Assembly: GCA_030272585.1 (NCBI GenBank)
Contig: BSYQ01000014.1
Span: 124,001 to 188,000 of the forward strand
Direction of reading: 5' to 3'
Length of the DNA stretch: 64,000 nucleotides
Source of the DNA: Bryopsis sp. KO-2023
Lineage: Eukaryota > Chlorophyta > Ulvophyceae > Bryopsidales > Bryopsidaceae
In this document: positions 44,611 to 54,794 of the stretch, piece by piece
Numbering within the stretch: position 1 is the stretch's first letter
How the letters are laid out: every line of letters begins with the position of its first letter
Position numbers and translations under genes: made by a program
The notes under the pieces: generated by a model
What the model saw: only the letters and a program-made list of their open reading frames with translations
What the model was told of the DNA's origin: nothing
The model's database searches: none

Positions 44611-45273
44611 ATGAAACTCAACAACCCTAAGAAGTGGTGGGTACATCCTCGCTTCCACCACTTTTTTCCCCCCTGGCCAAACCCACAAACGCAACAGCAG
44701 GGCTTCAAACATAAAGCGATTTGTTTACTTTTTGGCATAAATTCTCAGAAACGGTTAAAGATTTGGGCTCCCAGCTGGAAAGTGGTTGGGTGTTCTTTTT
44801 GCCGCCAGAGGTTAACAAACCATTCTTGGCAGTGTGATTCTTTTTGTTTTTTGCTTGATTTAGTAGCGGTATATTTGGTGCTCAGCACCTATTCCACCAA
44901 AAATCACTTTGGGGGTTTCGCTCCCAACATCAACATTCTCTCTGAGTGTTCGTATTATGAAATTCAACAGCCCCGAGAAAGGCCTTGCTTCCATAACTCC
45001 CCCCCCCCCCCCACACACCATGCCGACCAAATCAAGTATGGAGCAATTTGGTTAGAGGGACCCCACAAACGCAAGAGAAAGACAGGCTTTGAAGTCATTG
45101 TCGCGTTTTTGGTTCGAAGTGTGATATGTGCATTCGACATTGGCCATCAAACGCACAAACCCGCAACAAACTCCACCAAACCCTTACGAAAAAGGATGCA
45201 ACGATTGGCGAACCATCCACTACAAACCCACAAACCCATAAAAACTCACGAACGCCCATGGTCGCCTGTTTGA
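44611..45273 (+). CDS. Unassigned 220-residue open frame
   Basis: A long frame without a stop from 44530, first ATG at 44611. MKLNNPKKWWVHPRF recalls the (K/R)WWVHP start of PIF/Harbinger nucleases, but nothing after it matches and the opposite strand is also partly open. The rest is rich in Lys, His and Pro. It may be a decayed transposase or chance. Confidence 0.2.
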   Translation: MKLNNPKKWWVHPRFHHFFPPWPNPQTQQQGFKHKAICLLFGINSQKRLKIWAPSWKVVGCSFCRQRLTNHSWQCDSFCFLLDLVAVYLVLSTYSTKNHFGGFAPNINILSECSYYEIQQPRERPCFHNSPPPPTHHADQIKYGAIWLEGPHKRKRKTGFEVIVAFLVRSVICAFDIGHQTHKPATNSTKPLRKRMQRLANHPLQTHKPIKTHERPWSPV

Positions 45274-45422
45274 GGATAGCGACCCAGCGCACCCTCTTCA
45301 ATCCATCAACGCGAACAGCGAGCACCCTATCTTTCCGTCTTTGGAGCTTTCGCTCGAGACATCCGAATTCGATCGAAAACCAAGGAAAGCGTCGAGTTTC
45401 CGCCCGTCCTATCGCCGCGAGC

Positions 45423-48400
45423 ATGAAAGCGCACACCGCTTTGGATGAGATGGGGGTCAAGGGGGAGTTCAAGAGAGTGAGCTCGGCCTTCCGTGACACG
45501 ATCGAGGAGGGGGGTCGTTTTCCGCCAGAAAGTAGGATCCCGGTTTGTTGGTTTGTAAACGCACACTTGTTCGTGTTTTTTTTACTGATAGCCCGCCGAC
45601 GGGTGAAACGCGTGCCCCCCCCCCCCCCCTCCAGTCAAACTTTTAACAACCCAAACCCAGAACTGAAACTGGCGAACTGGTGTAGGCTGATTTGACTCGA
45701 TTCCATTTGGCCAGAAAAACCAAGACAGTATCTGAAATTGAATGTCAATGGTTCAGTCGCGGCCGAAAAGCATGCATGCAATCGCAATCTCGATTGCGAT
45801 CGCAATCGCATGACGGTTTTTTTATGTGTGTGCGTGTTTTTTTTTTCCAGGTGGGAGATATCATCTGTATGTGTCGTACGCCTGTCCTTGGGCCAGTCGA
45901 TGCATCGCGATGATGTATATGAAGGTGTGCATGCATTTCTCGGATTTCTTTCTGCCACAGCATTTCTGCATGCCTCTGGAACTAAGAAATTCACTGATCA
46001 TCATCTCCACGGTTCACATTTGCTTTTGCTGTTTTGAAGTGGTGGATGGTGGGGGTATCAGTGAATAAAATGTCGGTTGCGTTTGTTTTTTTTTTTTTGG
46101 GGGGGGGGTCTAGTGAATAAAATGTCGGTTGCGATGTTTTTTTTAGGGATCTAGTGAATAAAATGATGGTTGCAATGTTTTTTTTAGGGGTCTAGTGAAT
46201 AAAATGTTGGTTGTTATTTTTTACAGGGGTTGGGGGATGCCATTGGCTTGTCGGTCGTGCATCCGACTTGGAAGAAAAGCAGGCCAGGGCAAGATGAACA
46301 CTCCGGATGGACGTTCGCATCTCCAGGGGATCCTCCATTCTCAAACTCGAACGGTAAGTGTATATCTCATTAGCATCGGGTTTGTTTTTGCCCCTTGTCT
46401 GTTTCGTTTCACATTTTGGTTGCTTGGGGGGAGGGGGCGATCGAGTTTTTTGAATCGGGAGATTTTTTTTCTCATTTTTGTGACGCTTTCTTCATCTTTG
46501 GGTATGTGGGACGAACAGCAGAGTTTTTTTTAAATTCAGTTACCGGAGTGGGTTTTGTTTTGTCCATCTTTCGATTTTTGATGTATGAGTGGTTGATGAT
46601 GAACAAATATATAAATATGTATTATTATTTATTTATTTATTTTTCTTTTTTGCTTTTCGGATTTTCCACTCGAGGAAATCTGTGGAGGTGATTTGTTTTG
46701 GCTGAATTTTTGAGTTTTTTTGTAGGTTATGGTTCGTTCCCTGCGGATGATTGCATTCCAGACTCCATCAACGGTTCGAAATTCGTTCGAGATCTTTATG
46801 AGTTGGCGAAAGATACTGCAGGTTGGGGAAAATGAGTTTTAAATTAAGAAAAAAAAACCCTGCCAAGGGTCCTAAAACGCTCGGAAAGAATCATTTAAAA
46901 AAAAGAGTAAGAAAAAATCAGAAAGGGTTTTAACACTTTCTGAAAAAATCGCGAAAAAGAAAGAGTAAGAAAGAACCACAAAGGGTCCGAAAAGATTCTG
47001 AGATGATCGTTAAAAAAAAAGAGAAGAAAAAGATAACACAAAGGGTCTAGAAACTTGCTGAGAGAATCGTTTACATCATTTTTTTTATATTTTTTTTGCT
47101 TACTTTTCTGGCACTCTTATTCTTTTTTTTTATTTTTTTTTTAAATAGAAAATTACAGTGAGGCTGGAAGCCCCATGTAGGTCATCCACTATCCAAACGA
47201 GCGAAACAACCCTGTTTCTTATGTGCCGCTTTTTTATTTTTTTTAGTCTCAATGCATCATTTTTCGCTTTGGAAATTGCGATGGCTGAATTTTTACTCCA
47301 CCTTGACCTCAAGAGGAAAACAGAGGATCAAGAAGGGGTTAAAAAAAAAAAATCAAAAATCAACCAACAAAGAAAAACTCACAACTTCTTTTTTGTTAAA
47401 AACTTCCACAGGGAAATACACGGTGCCCCTGCTTTGGGACAAAACGGAGAAAACCATAGTGAACAACGAGAGTGCCGAAATCATCGAAATGTTCAATTCG
47501 AAATTCAACAAATTTGCCACGAAACCGGAGGTCGACATGTTCCCCGCCGACTTGATGGAAAAGATCGAAGAGGTGAATTCGTGGATTTACCCCAACATCA
47601 ACAACGGGGTGTATCGCTGTGGATTTGCCAAATCTCAAGAAGCCTACGAGATGGCATTCACGTGAGGAAAAAAATAAAATTAGATGGGCTGGGGGGTAGC
47701 ACTAATTTTGTTTCTTTCATCTTGTGTTTCTTTGTGGTCTTTTTCCGTGGGTTTTTTATTTTGAGTCCTTTTTTTATGGGTTTTTTGTGTTTTTTTTGTT
47801 TTTTTGTTTTTTTGGCTGTATGTATATTTCTGCACAGATATATATATATAAATGTAGAGCCTCTGTGAACTTTCTCCACTTTCTGAGAAAATCGTTTAGC
47901 ATTTTTTTTTCGTTGCTTACTTCTTCTTTGGCACTCTCATTGCGTCATCTTTTTTTTAAAGTCTTTTTTTGTTTTATTTTTTGCTCCAAAATCAAACACA
48001 TGGCATTCTTTTCAGTTTCCTTCACAACGTTTTTCCCCAGGATTGTGTGGCTTCCTACATGAGCAATGGAATTTAAAATAATAAAAAAAAAAACACCCAA
48101 AAACACGAAACATCCATATAAGAGTGTCGATTGGTTCGTTAAGTTGAGATGGATGGATTTCGGCAGGGAGCTGTTCGAGGCATTGGAGAAATGTGAGGAA
48201 ATTTTGTCGAAAAATCGATACATTGCAGGCGATCGATTCACGGTGGCAGATATCAGGCTGTTTGTCACGCTGATAAGATTTGACGAGGTAAGAAAGGGGA
48301 GGGGGAGAAAGAAATTGGAACAGATTTTCGTATGGGAAAATAAAAAAAAGGAGGAAAAACAAAGAAAGAAAGGAGAAAAAAAAGGGAGGAAAGAAAAGAA

Positions 48401-49168
48401 AGAAAAGGAGAAAGAAGAGGAAAAGAAAGGAGGTTGTTGATTTGTGCGGAAAACAATCGACTCTCTCCACACCCCATCTTTCATTTCGTTTTCCCCCCTG
48501 CTGTGGTCATATATATATGTTTGCATGGCTAAAACAAACAAAGCGATGGACAGTACCACTGCATCTGTGTACATTTAGAGTCGAAAAAGGAAACAATAAA
48601 AAAGTAAATGTATGCATATATCTTTTTTGAAATTGACATCATTTTACAAACGGCCGGATTTCGGACGAGTGCAGCCCGTTCTCGGAAATGTGTTTTTGAC
48701 TGACTGAGAAGAAAAAACCCAACGTATCATCCCAAAGTCCATATCTAGCTCTCCACCCAGTATTTTCATATATCTATAATATATTTTATATAAACTATAT
48801 ATATATTTATACATATATATATATATAACGTTGGTTTGAAATTTGACGTCTCTGTTTTCCCCATCGGCATCGCGTTTCAGCAGACTGACCAGCATTTGTT
48901 CCGTTTCTTCTTTTTTGCTTGGCAGGTTTATGTGGTTTACTTCAAGACGAACAAGAAAGCGATCCGAGAATACCCAAATCTGCGAGAATACGTGAAAGAA
49001 ATTTACCAAGTGCCCGGTATCACGGAGTCGGTGAACATGCAGCACATCAAAACCCATTATTTCACGTCCCACCCCATCTTGAATCATTATGGGGTGGTGC
49101 CTGTCGGATCAGATTTCTGGTATTCTGATCCTCATAATCGAGACGAGAAATTCCCAAAGAAGGGCTGA
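45423..49168 (+). CDS. Glutathionyl-hydroquinone reductase (xi-class GST, ECM4/YqjG family; seven exons)
   Basis: Exons 45423-45531, 45851-45924, 46227-46353, 46726-46821, 47412-47661, 48167-48287 and 48926-49168 give 339 residues with all phases matching. Cys48 in [11 protein letters not shown] is the catalytic cysteine of the family. [23 protein letters not shown] is the cis-Pro and glutathione-binding segment of the thioredoxin-like domain, and the helical C-terminal domain has [20 protein letters not shown] and the family tail [14 protein letters not shown]. The family reduces glutathionyl-hydroquinones and related conjugates with glutathione, in the cytosol, plastid or mitochondrion. The N terminus is short with no obvious targeting peptide. 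The C terminus RDEKFPKKG lies in the first unit of a tandem repeat that continues past the stop. Confidence 0.93.
46059..46226 (+). repeat. Tandem repeat copying a 3' splice-site region (intron 2 of the transferase)
   Basis: Four units starting AGTGAATAAAATG near 46059, 46111, 46152 and 46193 (spacing 52, 41, 41). The last three end in a T run plus AG, so TTTTAG-like acceptor mimics at about 46145 and 46186 precede the true acceptor at 46226. Confidence 0.8.
46858..47080 (+). repeat. Diverged tandem repeat in intron 4 of the transferase
   Basis: About four units of roughly 60 bases containing AAGGGTC...AAA...CTGAGA.AATCGTT and an AAAAGAGTAAGAAA tail. A related tail (GCTTACTT..TCTGGCACTCT) recurs in intron 5 near 47920, so parts of the two introns share ancestry. 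Confidence 0.6.
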
Positions 49169-49430
49169 AGGAAAATGAAAAAAAAAAATAAAAAAAAAAT
49201 AGGGAACGAGAAATTCCCAAAGAAGAGCTGAAGGAAGAAGATGGGGCCAAAAAGAAAAGATTTACAAAAAAAAAGAGGAAAGAAATAAGGGACGAGAAAT
49301 TTTCAAAGAAGGGCTGACGGAAGAAGATGGGGGAAAAAAAATATGAAAAAAAAAAGAAAGAGAAAAGAAAAGAAAAGAAATAGGGGACGAGAAATTCCCA
49401 AAGAAGAGCTGGAGGAAGAAGATTAAAAAG
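49142..49430 (+). repeat. Minisatellite spanning the stop codon of the transferase
   Basis: Four units starting near 49142, 49206, 49291 and 49386 with the core GACGAGAAATTCCCAAAGAA and GCTGAAGGAAGAAGATG. The first unit encodes the last residues and stop of the protein; the others lie in the 3' UTR. Confidence 0.85.
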
Positions 49431-50261
49431 AAAAGAGAAAGGAAATATGCTTTTATATAAATATATACAAAGGTTATTAAGAAGCTGGAAAGTGTGTACC
49501 TGCAAAAAAGATTGTTGGAGGTACAAGCTGGGGTTACGTTCGTTGTTTTTCTTGTCCTTAAGGTTTTTTCGTGGGGGGTGGTTTTCTGGACTTTTGACAT
49601 TTACTTTTTTGGGGGGTTTGCTGTTGCAGTACTGGAAAGAGTTTTACACTGGAAGCATATCAATTTGTTTGATTTCAGTTTTTTAAACCGTAAAAAAAAA
49701 TTGGAAAAATGGAGCAAACCTTTTGTTGAGATTTCAAAACTTGAACAAACTTCATGATTTTCCGAATGATACAGCCCACGATTGACAATCCCCTGAAAAT
49801 GAACAATCGAGTACATGCTGGGAAAAAAAAATTAACATTAAAATTAAAATTAAAAATTAATTATTTTTTTCGCTCGGTGGAAAAAATAAAAGAGCAAGGA
49901 TTTTTGTTGAAAGGCAAAACCTAAGCTTTTTTCCACAACAAATTCGAAGATGAACGAAATGTGGATCAAATTATTTTTTGAATGCCATTTTTGATTCAAA
50001 AAAAGTGTGGTGATGTATAAATCCTTAAAAATAATACATGCCACAAACCCATCAGCATTCTTCCACAGTGTTTCTTTTCAAAACAACACGCGGAAAGAAA
50101 AAAATATATAAATAAACAAATAAATAGAAATTGCAGGATTTTTGCCCCTTGATTATACCCATCAAAACAATAGATCAAAGCAAAGTATAGTACACAGAAA
50201 TCCACACCTTTTCTGAGAAAAGAAAAGAAAAAACTATCTAAAAATTATATCTAAATTGAGA
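49431..50261. other. Spacer between convergent genes
   Basis: AT-rich; holds the 3' ends of the plus-strand transferase and the minus-strand phosphodiesterase. No gene seen. Confidence 0.5.
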
Positions 50262-51928
50262 TCATGTGCTGTTGCATCCTTCCTCGTTCTCCGTGTCAAA
50301 ATCAGCTTTGCAGCGCATGTTGGATTTAAAAAAATCGCTCAAGGAGCCGGGGAAATCTGTGAAAATGCCGTCAATTTTTTCACCATTCACGAATGCCCTG
50401 TATTCTTTCCCATGATCTTGTCCCCATGCGGTGGTCAATTCCCTTTGAGGAAAAAAACAAAAAAAACAAAAAAAATTAACACCTGTAGAATCAATCAAAG
50501 AAACACAGAGATTTATTTTTTATCATTTATTTTTATTAATTATTAAAATTTTTTTTATTTTATTTTTTTGGGGGGGGAGGGGCTACAGGAGCCTTCAGTT
50601 TCAGTTTCAATATAACATTTTTCAAAAGAATATATTTTCAAGATGAGTCATAGTTTTGTAATCCTGAAGATGAATTAACTATTTGATTTTCAGCAGAAAA
50701 AAAATGCATGACTGACCAAGGAATAATAAACATGGCATAAACACTGACTGGTGTCTTCGCTGATCAGATAACCCCCCCCCAAAAAACAGCCACCATTGCT
50801 ACCTCCTTTTCAATTTCTAGAACAAAAAAAAATCTTAATCTCTCGTAAGATTAAGACATCCCCTCCTACACCCCCTCCAAAACACACACTCTCGTTTTGA
50901 CGGGTTCATGTTTTCCCTTTCACACTTTATTTTCTTTCCATTTGAAAAAACGAAAAGACGCGAGTTTTTCTCTTCTGGAACGATTTCCCTTACTTATCAT
51001 CGTTCCGAAACGTATACACATGAACCAGCAACCCTTTAGCATGCATCCTCTCCACCAACCCGGTCGAATTTTTCACATCTCCATCCACCACAGGCAGCAC
51101 ATGACCTTTCCAGGCCCCCACCCCCACAGCATACTCCGCAACCTCCCCCAAAGACTCCTCGGTGATCATTTCTTCCGGAGTTTTCTGCCCTTCCCGGGTG
51201 TTATACCCCGTCCAACCCACCAGCTGCACCAGCGGAATCTCCGTCAATCCGCTCAAAAACTTCAAATTCCTGACCTCCATCGATTGGATGAAAATCGGCT
51301 GAGCCGCCCAAGACTCGCTGAACATTTTCCCCCGGTAGCCTTTCTTTTCCACCACTTCCAACAGGAGCTGCTCCAAGCTGGTGCCCGACATCATATCCAG
51401 AGAATTCGTCCATTGCGGGTAGATCGTCTCGGGGTAAATCCCCACCACTTTCCCAACAGAATTCAACGCGATATCGATGTGCTCCTCCAGGGTGCAGACC
51501 CCGAACTGCCCATCGAAATCGCCACCCCTAACCCCCTTGAATTTTTCTTGGTGGTTGGCGGTCAGACTCCGGATCTCCTCCAGCGTCAAATCCACGGAAA
51601 ACACGCCGTCGAGCTCCTCCCCATCAATAGTATACCTCCCCCTCTTTTCAGGGAATTTCTCGTCGGCGTCGGTGGATAAACTCAGGTTGGGCTCGTGCCG
51701 GCAAATCAAGTGTTTGTCTTTCGTAACCACTACATCGCACTCGATAAAATCGGCTCCGTGGTGGATCGCCAGGGCGTAAGCTTCTTTGGTGTGTTCTGGG
51801 AGTTCGCCGCTGGCACCCCGATGGCCGATATTGTACGGACGATCTGTCGGCAAGGGGCTCTTTGCCGATGTCCCTTCGACGTGCGCTAGACTCAGCAACA
51901 GCAATCCTATGGTTGAGGAAAAAATCAT
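50262..51928 (-). CDS. Secreted glycerophosphodiester phosphodiesterase (two exons)
   Basis: Minus-strand exons 51928-50994 and 50442-50262 (phase 2 junction) give 371 residues. A signal peptide (MIFSSTIGLLLLSLAHVEG) precedes a GlpQ-type GDPD barrel: IGHRGASG at 35-41 with His36 and Arg37, PEHT at 44-47, FIECDV with Glu63 and Asp65, and RHEP with His78, the expected acid-base and metal residues. The second exon supplies the closing strand KIDGIFTDFPGSLSDFF. Such enzymes hydrolyse glycerophosphodiesters (for example glycerophosphocholine) to glycerol-3-phosphate and an alcohol, often to scavenge phosphate outside the cell. An in-frame stop soon after the first donor confirms that splicing is needed. 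The C-terminal tail (KADFDTENEEGCNST) has no ER-retention signal, so secretion or vacuolar delivery is likely. Confidence 0.92.
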
Positions 51929-53421
51929 CTCTGACGGAAAAGGATGAGAAAAATATCGAGACGAAAGCAAGCAAAAGACAGGGAGAGTTGGGAAGCGGCT
52001 GGACGAGTGTGCGTGCTGGCCTCTTTTTGCACTAATTGATTGATTGATTGATTGCGTGCTGGCTGAAAGCCGTTAAAAGGCGACTTTTAACGAGGTGTTG
52101 GCTGGCTCCTGGTTATCGTACAGGTAGTCATTGTGTGGGAAGATGTGAGGTCAGATTGTGGGAACCTGCGTTGATGTTGCAGGGTAGGTGGCGTTTCGGA
52201 AGTGGCGGCTTGGTTTGTCAGTTGAGAGAAACCGAGGGTGTTTTTGTTCGTTGGAAAACCTGTGTGCGTGTTGTAACAGGCCTGGCTCTACTCTCTTATC
52301 GCCTGTCTCCTCCGCGACCGAATGTGCGCTGGCAGGCTTCTGATGTTATTGCGTGTGTGTGTGGTCGAATCGCCGAGAAGATTTCGAGCGGAGGGATTGG
52401 ATTGGCGACAGCATTCAACGATGACGTTTTGGGGCATCAGCCACTACTTCGTCCAGACAAGCTGCGTCTGAGAGTCGTATATCGCAAAGGACTAGTTTTT
52501 GGATGTTTGTTTGTTTCTTTTTTTTTCGGGTACCGAGCTGATTCGCTTTGTCTTTAGCAGTTCGACAATGGGCACAGGGTGGCTGGCCAGATGAGAATGA
52601 GGGATGTCGTCCCAGCAGCTCAAAATAAGAATGAACAAGTTCGGATTGATGGTGGCGGCGTTTGAAAAGGCTGCTATCCCACCATGCATTGCCGCCGCCA
52701 CCTTTGCCAAGAGTTTTTGGCGTCCGGTTCTGGAATCAAAACAGGTGGCCAATGAATGCACTCATGCTTTTCTCAGCAAAAATTCCGAGACTCAAAAAAG
52801 CTACTCAAGGTGCCGATGTCAAGTTCTCAAAACTTACATGCAAAAATACAGAAGAAAGAATTAAACCCATGATATATTTCCACTAACCCCGCAACCCTCC
52901 GCTCTTTTCTTGCTCCTGGACAAGAAAACGCAGAGATACCTAACAGAAGCTCAAGGAAAACGAAAAAAAAACACACTCACGGCTGCCAACAATGGATGGC
53001 ATTCAGGCCAATTATTCTTTGATGAGGTTTCATCCGATCCTCGACGCCGGTGCTAGGACCGATGTTCTTCTGGTGAATAGAATTGGCCAATCCTCTGACC
53101 CAGGGACTGGCACCCCTGGTACAACATTACACTACGCTCAGGTGTTGTTTCTCCAAAGTCAGGCCCCATGTACAGCCATAGCGACCTACTCAAGTGTGAA
53201 AAGCTTTCTAAGATTCCTAAGATTCCAAAGTCAGTCAGGGGAGTTAATCCTCAACACGGTAGAAACAGACATTAGAAAAGAGGGGGGGGGGGGGGCACAC
53301 CATCCAGCAAATGATGTCGGAAGACAGTGAGAATAGGCTGCTGGAGGTCAATATGAGAAAGGCAACCCAAGTTTTTTAAGAGAGTCTGCTGAACAGGGTC
53401 AGAGTCAGACTCAAAACTGCA
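51929..53421. other. Spacer with no supported gene
   Basis: GC-moderate at first (52050-52560), with a TTGA tetramer repeat at about 52036-52055 and a short GTTAAAAGGCGACTTTTAAC hairpin at about 52072. Open frames at 52048-52557 (no ATG) and 52992-53330 (ATG, 112 residues, Ser/Gln-rich) show no domain or splice support. Confidence 0.4.
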
Positions 53422-53888
53422 TTATTGGGATGTCACTGGCAGAGATTTTCGCTTACAATAAACTTCGTATTCGTATAATCCTCCATCCGCGTCTTCCCCA
53501 ACGGCTTGCTGCGGACTCGGTGCAACGCTCCCTGATCACACGATAACAACAACAAAAAAAACGTTTCAGGATCGGCCTGCAGCTATGAACTAGCCCACGT
53601 GCGCTAAGGTAAAACTCACGCTGGGGCGGTGCGGGATTGAAAAAAGCAACACAATTTCCACAGCAGTAAATATTTTCTTTGGAGGAATGCGAGAGTCGGA
53701 GTGTCACAGTGGTGCCGGTACAAGGACGGCCCATGACAGTTGAATTTGGGTGTGCATCCTGGGGCTGCTAACTTGCCTTCGTTCTGTTTGGATTCTAGCG
53801 GGAAAGGCCTGGCGCTGACCAGGATCCCATTACTGATTCCGGCAGCGAGCACGGCGAGCGCTAGTAAGCAAGCAGTCTTGGACCCCAT
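53422..53888 (-). CDS. Small Cys-containing secreted protein (three exons)
   Basis: Minus-strand model exons 53888-53820, 53758-53620 and 53531-53422 (phases 0 and 1) give 105 residues. The signal peptide is MGSKTACLLALAVLAAGISNG. The mature part carries PCTGTTVTLRLSHSS, ENIYCCGNCVAFFNPAPPQ and a tail LYEYEVYCKRKSLPVTSQ, with five cysteines. The last acceptor has a long T-rich tract (TGTGATCAG). The first intron would be only 61 bases with a weak GTCAGC donor; reading straight through instead gives a 91-residue protein with different cysteines, so the middle is uncertain. No family recognised; a secreted effector-like peptide is a guess. Confidence 0.52.
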
Positions 53889-54794
53889 TATTCCGGCCAA
53901 CGTCTTGGATCACTTGCACGCCTTTGCTAGTAGGAGTCGATGAAACTTTTTCGCGTCTCGGAAAAACGACCGCTTGGCGCAACCTCAGAAACGAGACATA
54001 GACCTTTCTCAGCCGCCAACCCATGCTGCTCAAAGCGAACAGTACCGCAACCACCGACATAAACGAAACGTTGTGTGTCCAGTGGAGCAAGAAAAGCACC
54101 CGTGCAGTCAATCGCGTCAAAATGCGACGGAAGTCTCTTACCAGCAGGGAATCTTATTCAGAGTAATTGTACAGCCACTCGCCTGCTCGTCTATTTCGTC
54201 CGTTGGGGGTTTGGCACACGCTTTTTCATTTCGGAAACGCCGTGACGTTGCAACAATCGTGGAGGGCCGTGTCATAGAAAGAATCCATTAGTTCGCTTGC
54301 TGCTGGATGCTCAGCCAAGAGCATCCCGACAGTTCCGCCTCCAGTTGGGCATGGATGCACAGCGCTTTACGCATTCCCTGCGTGATGCCATGAGAGGAAA
54401 CCTCCACGCTGTCTGTGCAGGAGTCCACGAATTTCGGTGTTTGGAGCGGCAGGCCTCCGAACTGCGTCGTGAGCTCGAGCATTGGCTGTGTACTTTGAAC
54501 GAACACCTCTCTCAGAAATTCTGAGTCAGAATTAATGCTTGTTTTAACGAGCAATAATGTGCGCTAATCAACCCCACAAACAAAGAGTTCGATTCGATTC
54601 CCAAGTACAAAAACCTCCCAACACTCCACACAGTACTGTACTGTGCTGCACTGTTCTGTACTGTATTGTACTGCACCCAGCGCTTGTACGAGGATCACGT
54701 GGTTTTCTTGGATAACGTTGCTTGGCGGGGGGGGGTACAGAACACCTCTGCGCGATCAACGGATTCAGTTTTTGAGTGGTGCGGCTGATAACCC
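53889..54794. other. Spacer with possible further Cys-rich exons
   Basis: Both strands are partly open. On the minus strand, 54554-54288 reads as a protein-like stretch with three cysteines (FVDSC, KALC, SGC), and 54277-54143 reads KACAKPPTDEIDEQASGC up to a GTAAGA donor; 54061 begins MSVVAVLFALSS, another leader-like start. On the plus strand, 54297-54524 reads as a helix (RCLERQASELRRELEHWL). I cannot choose a gene model. Short CTGTACTGTATTG repeats lie near 54640-54675. Confidence 0.35.

Larger units (their letters stand above)
42045..45422. other. Long spacer between divergent desaturase and transferase genes
   Basis: The two genes point away from each other, so both promoters lie here. 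Apart from two weak candidates listed separately (43009-43299 minus, 44611-45273 plus), I see no gene. A C run lies at about 45000-45011. Confidence 0.45.

Noticed and set aside
48012-48574. Minus-strand frames of 150-209 codons rich in Phe and Ser
   Set aside because: They are antisense to intron 6 and exon 6 of the glutathione transferase and consist mostly of poly-pyrimidine sequence.
52048-52557. 170-codon frame upstream of the phosphodiesterase
   Set aside because: No ATG near its start, no domain, no splice support; it covers the likely promoter of the minus-strand gene.
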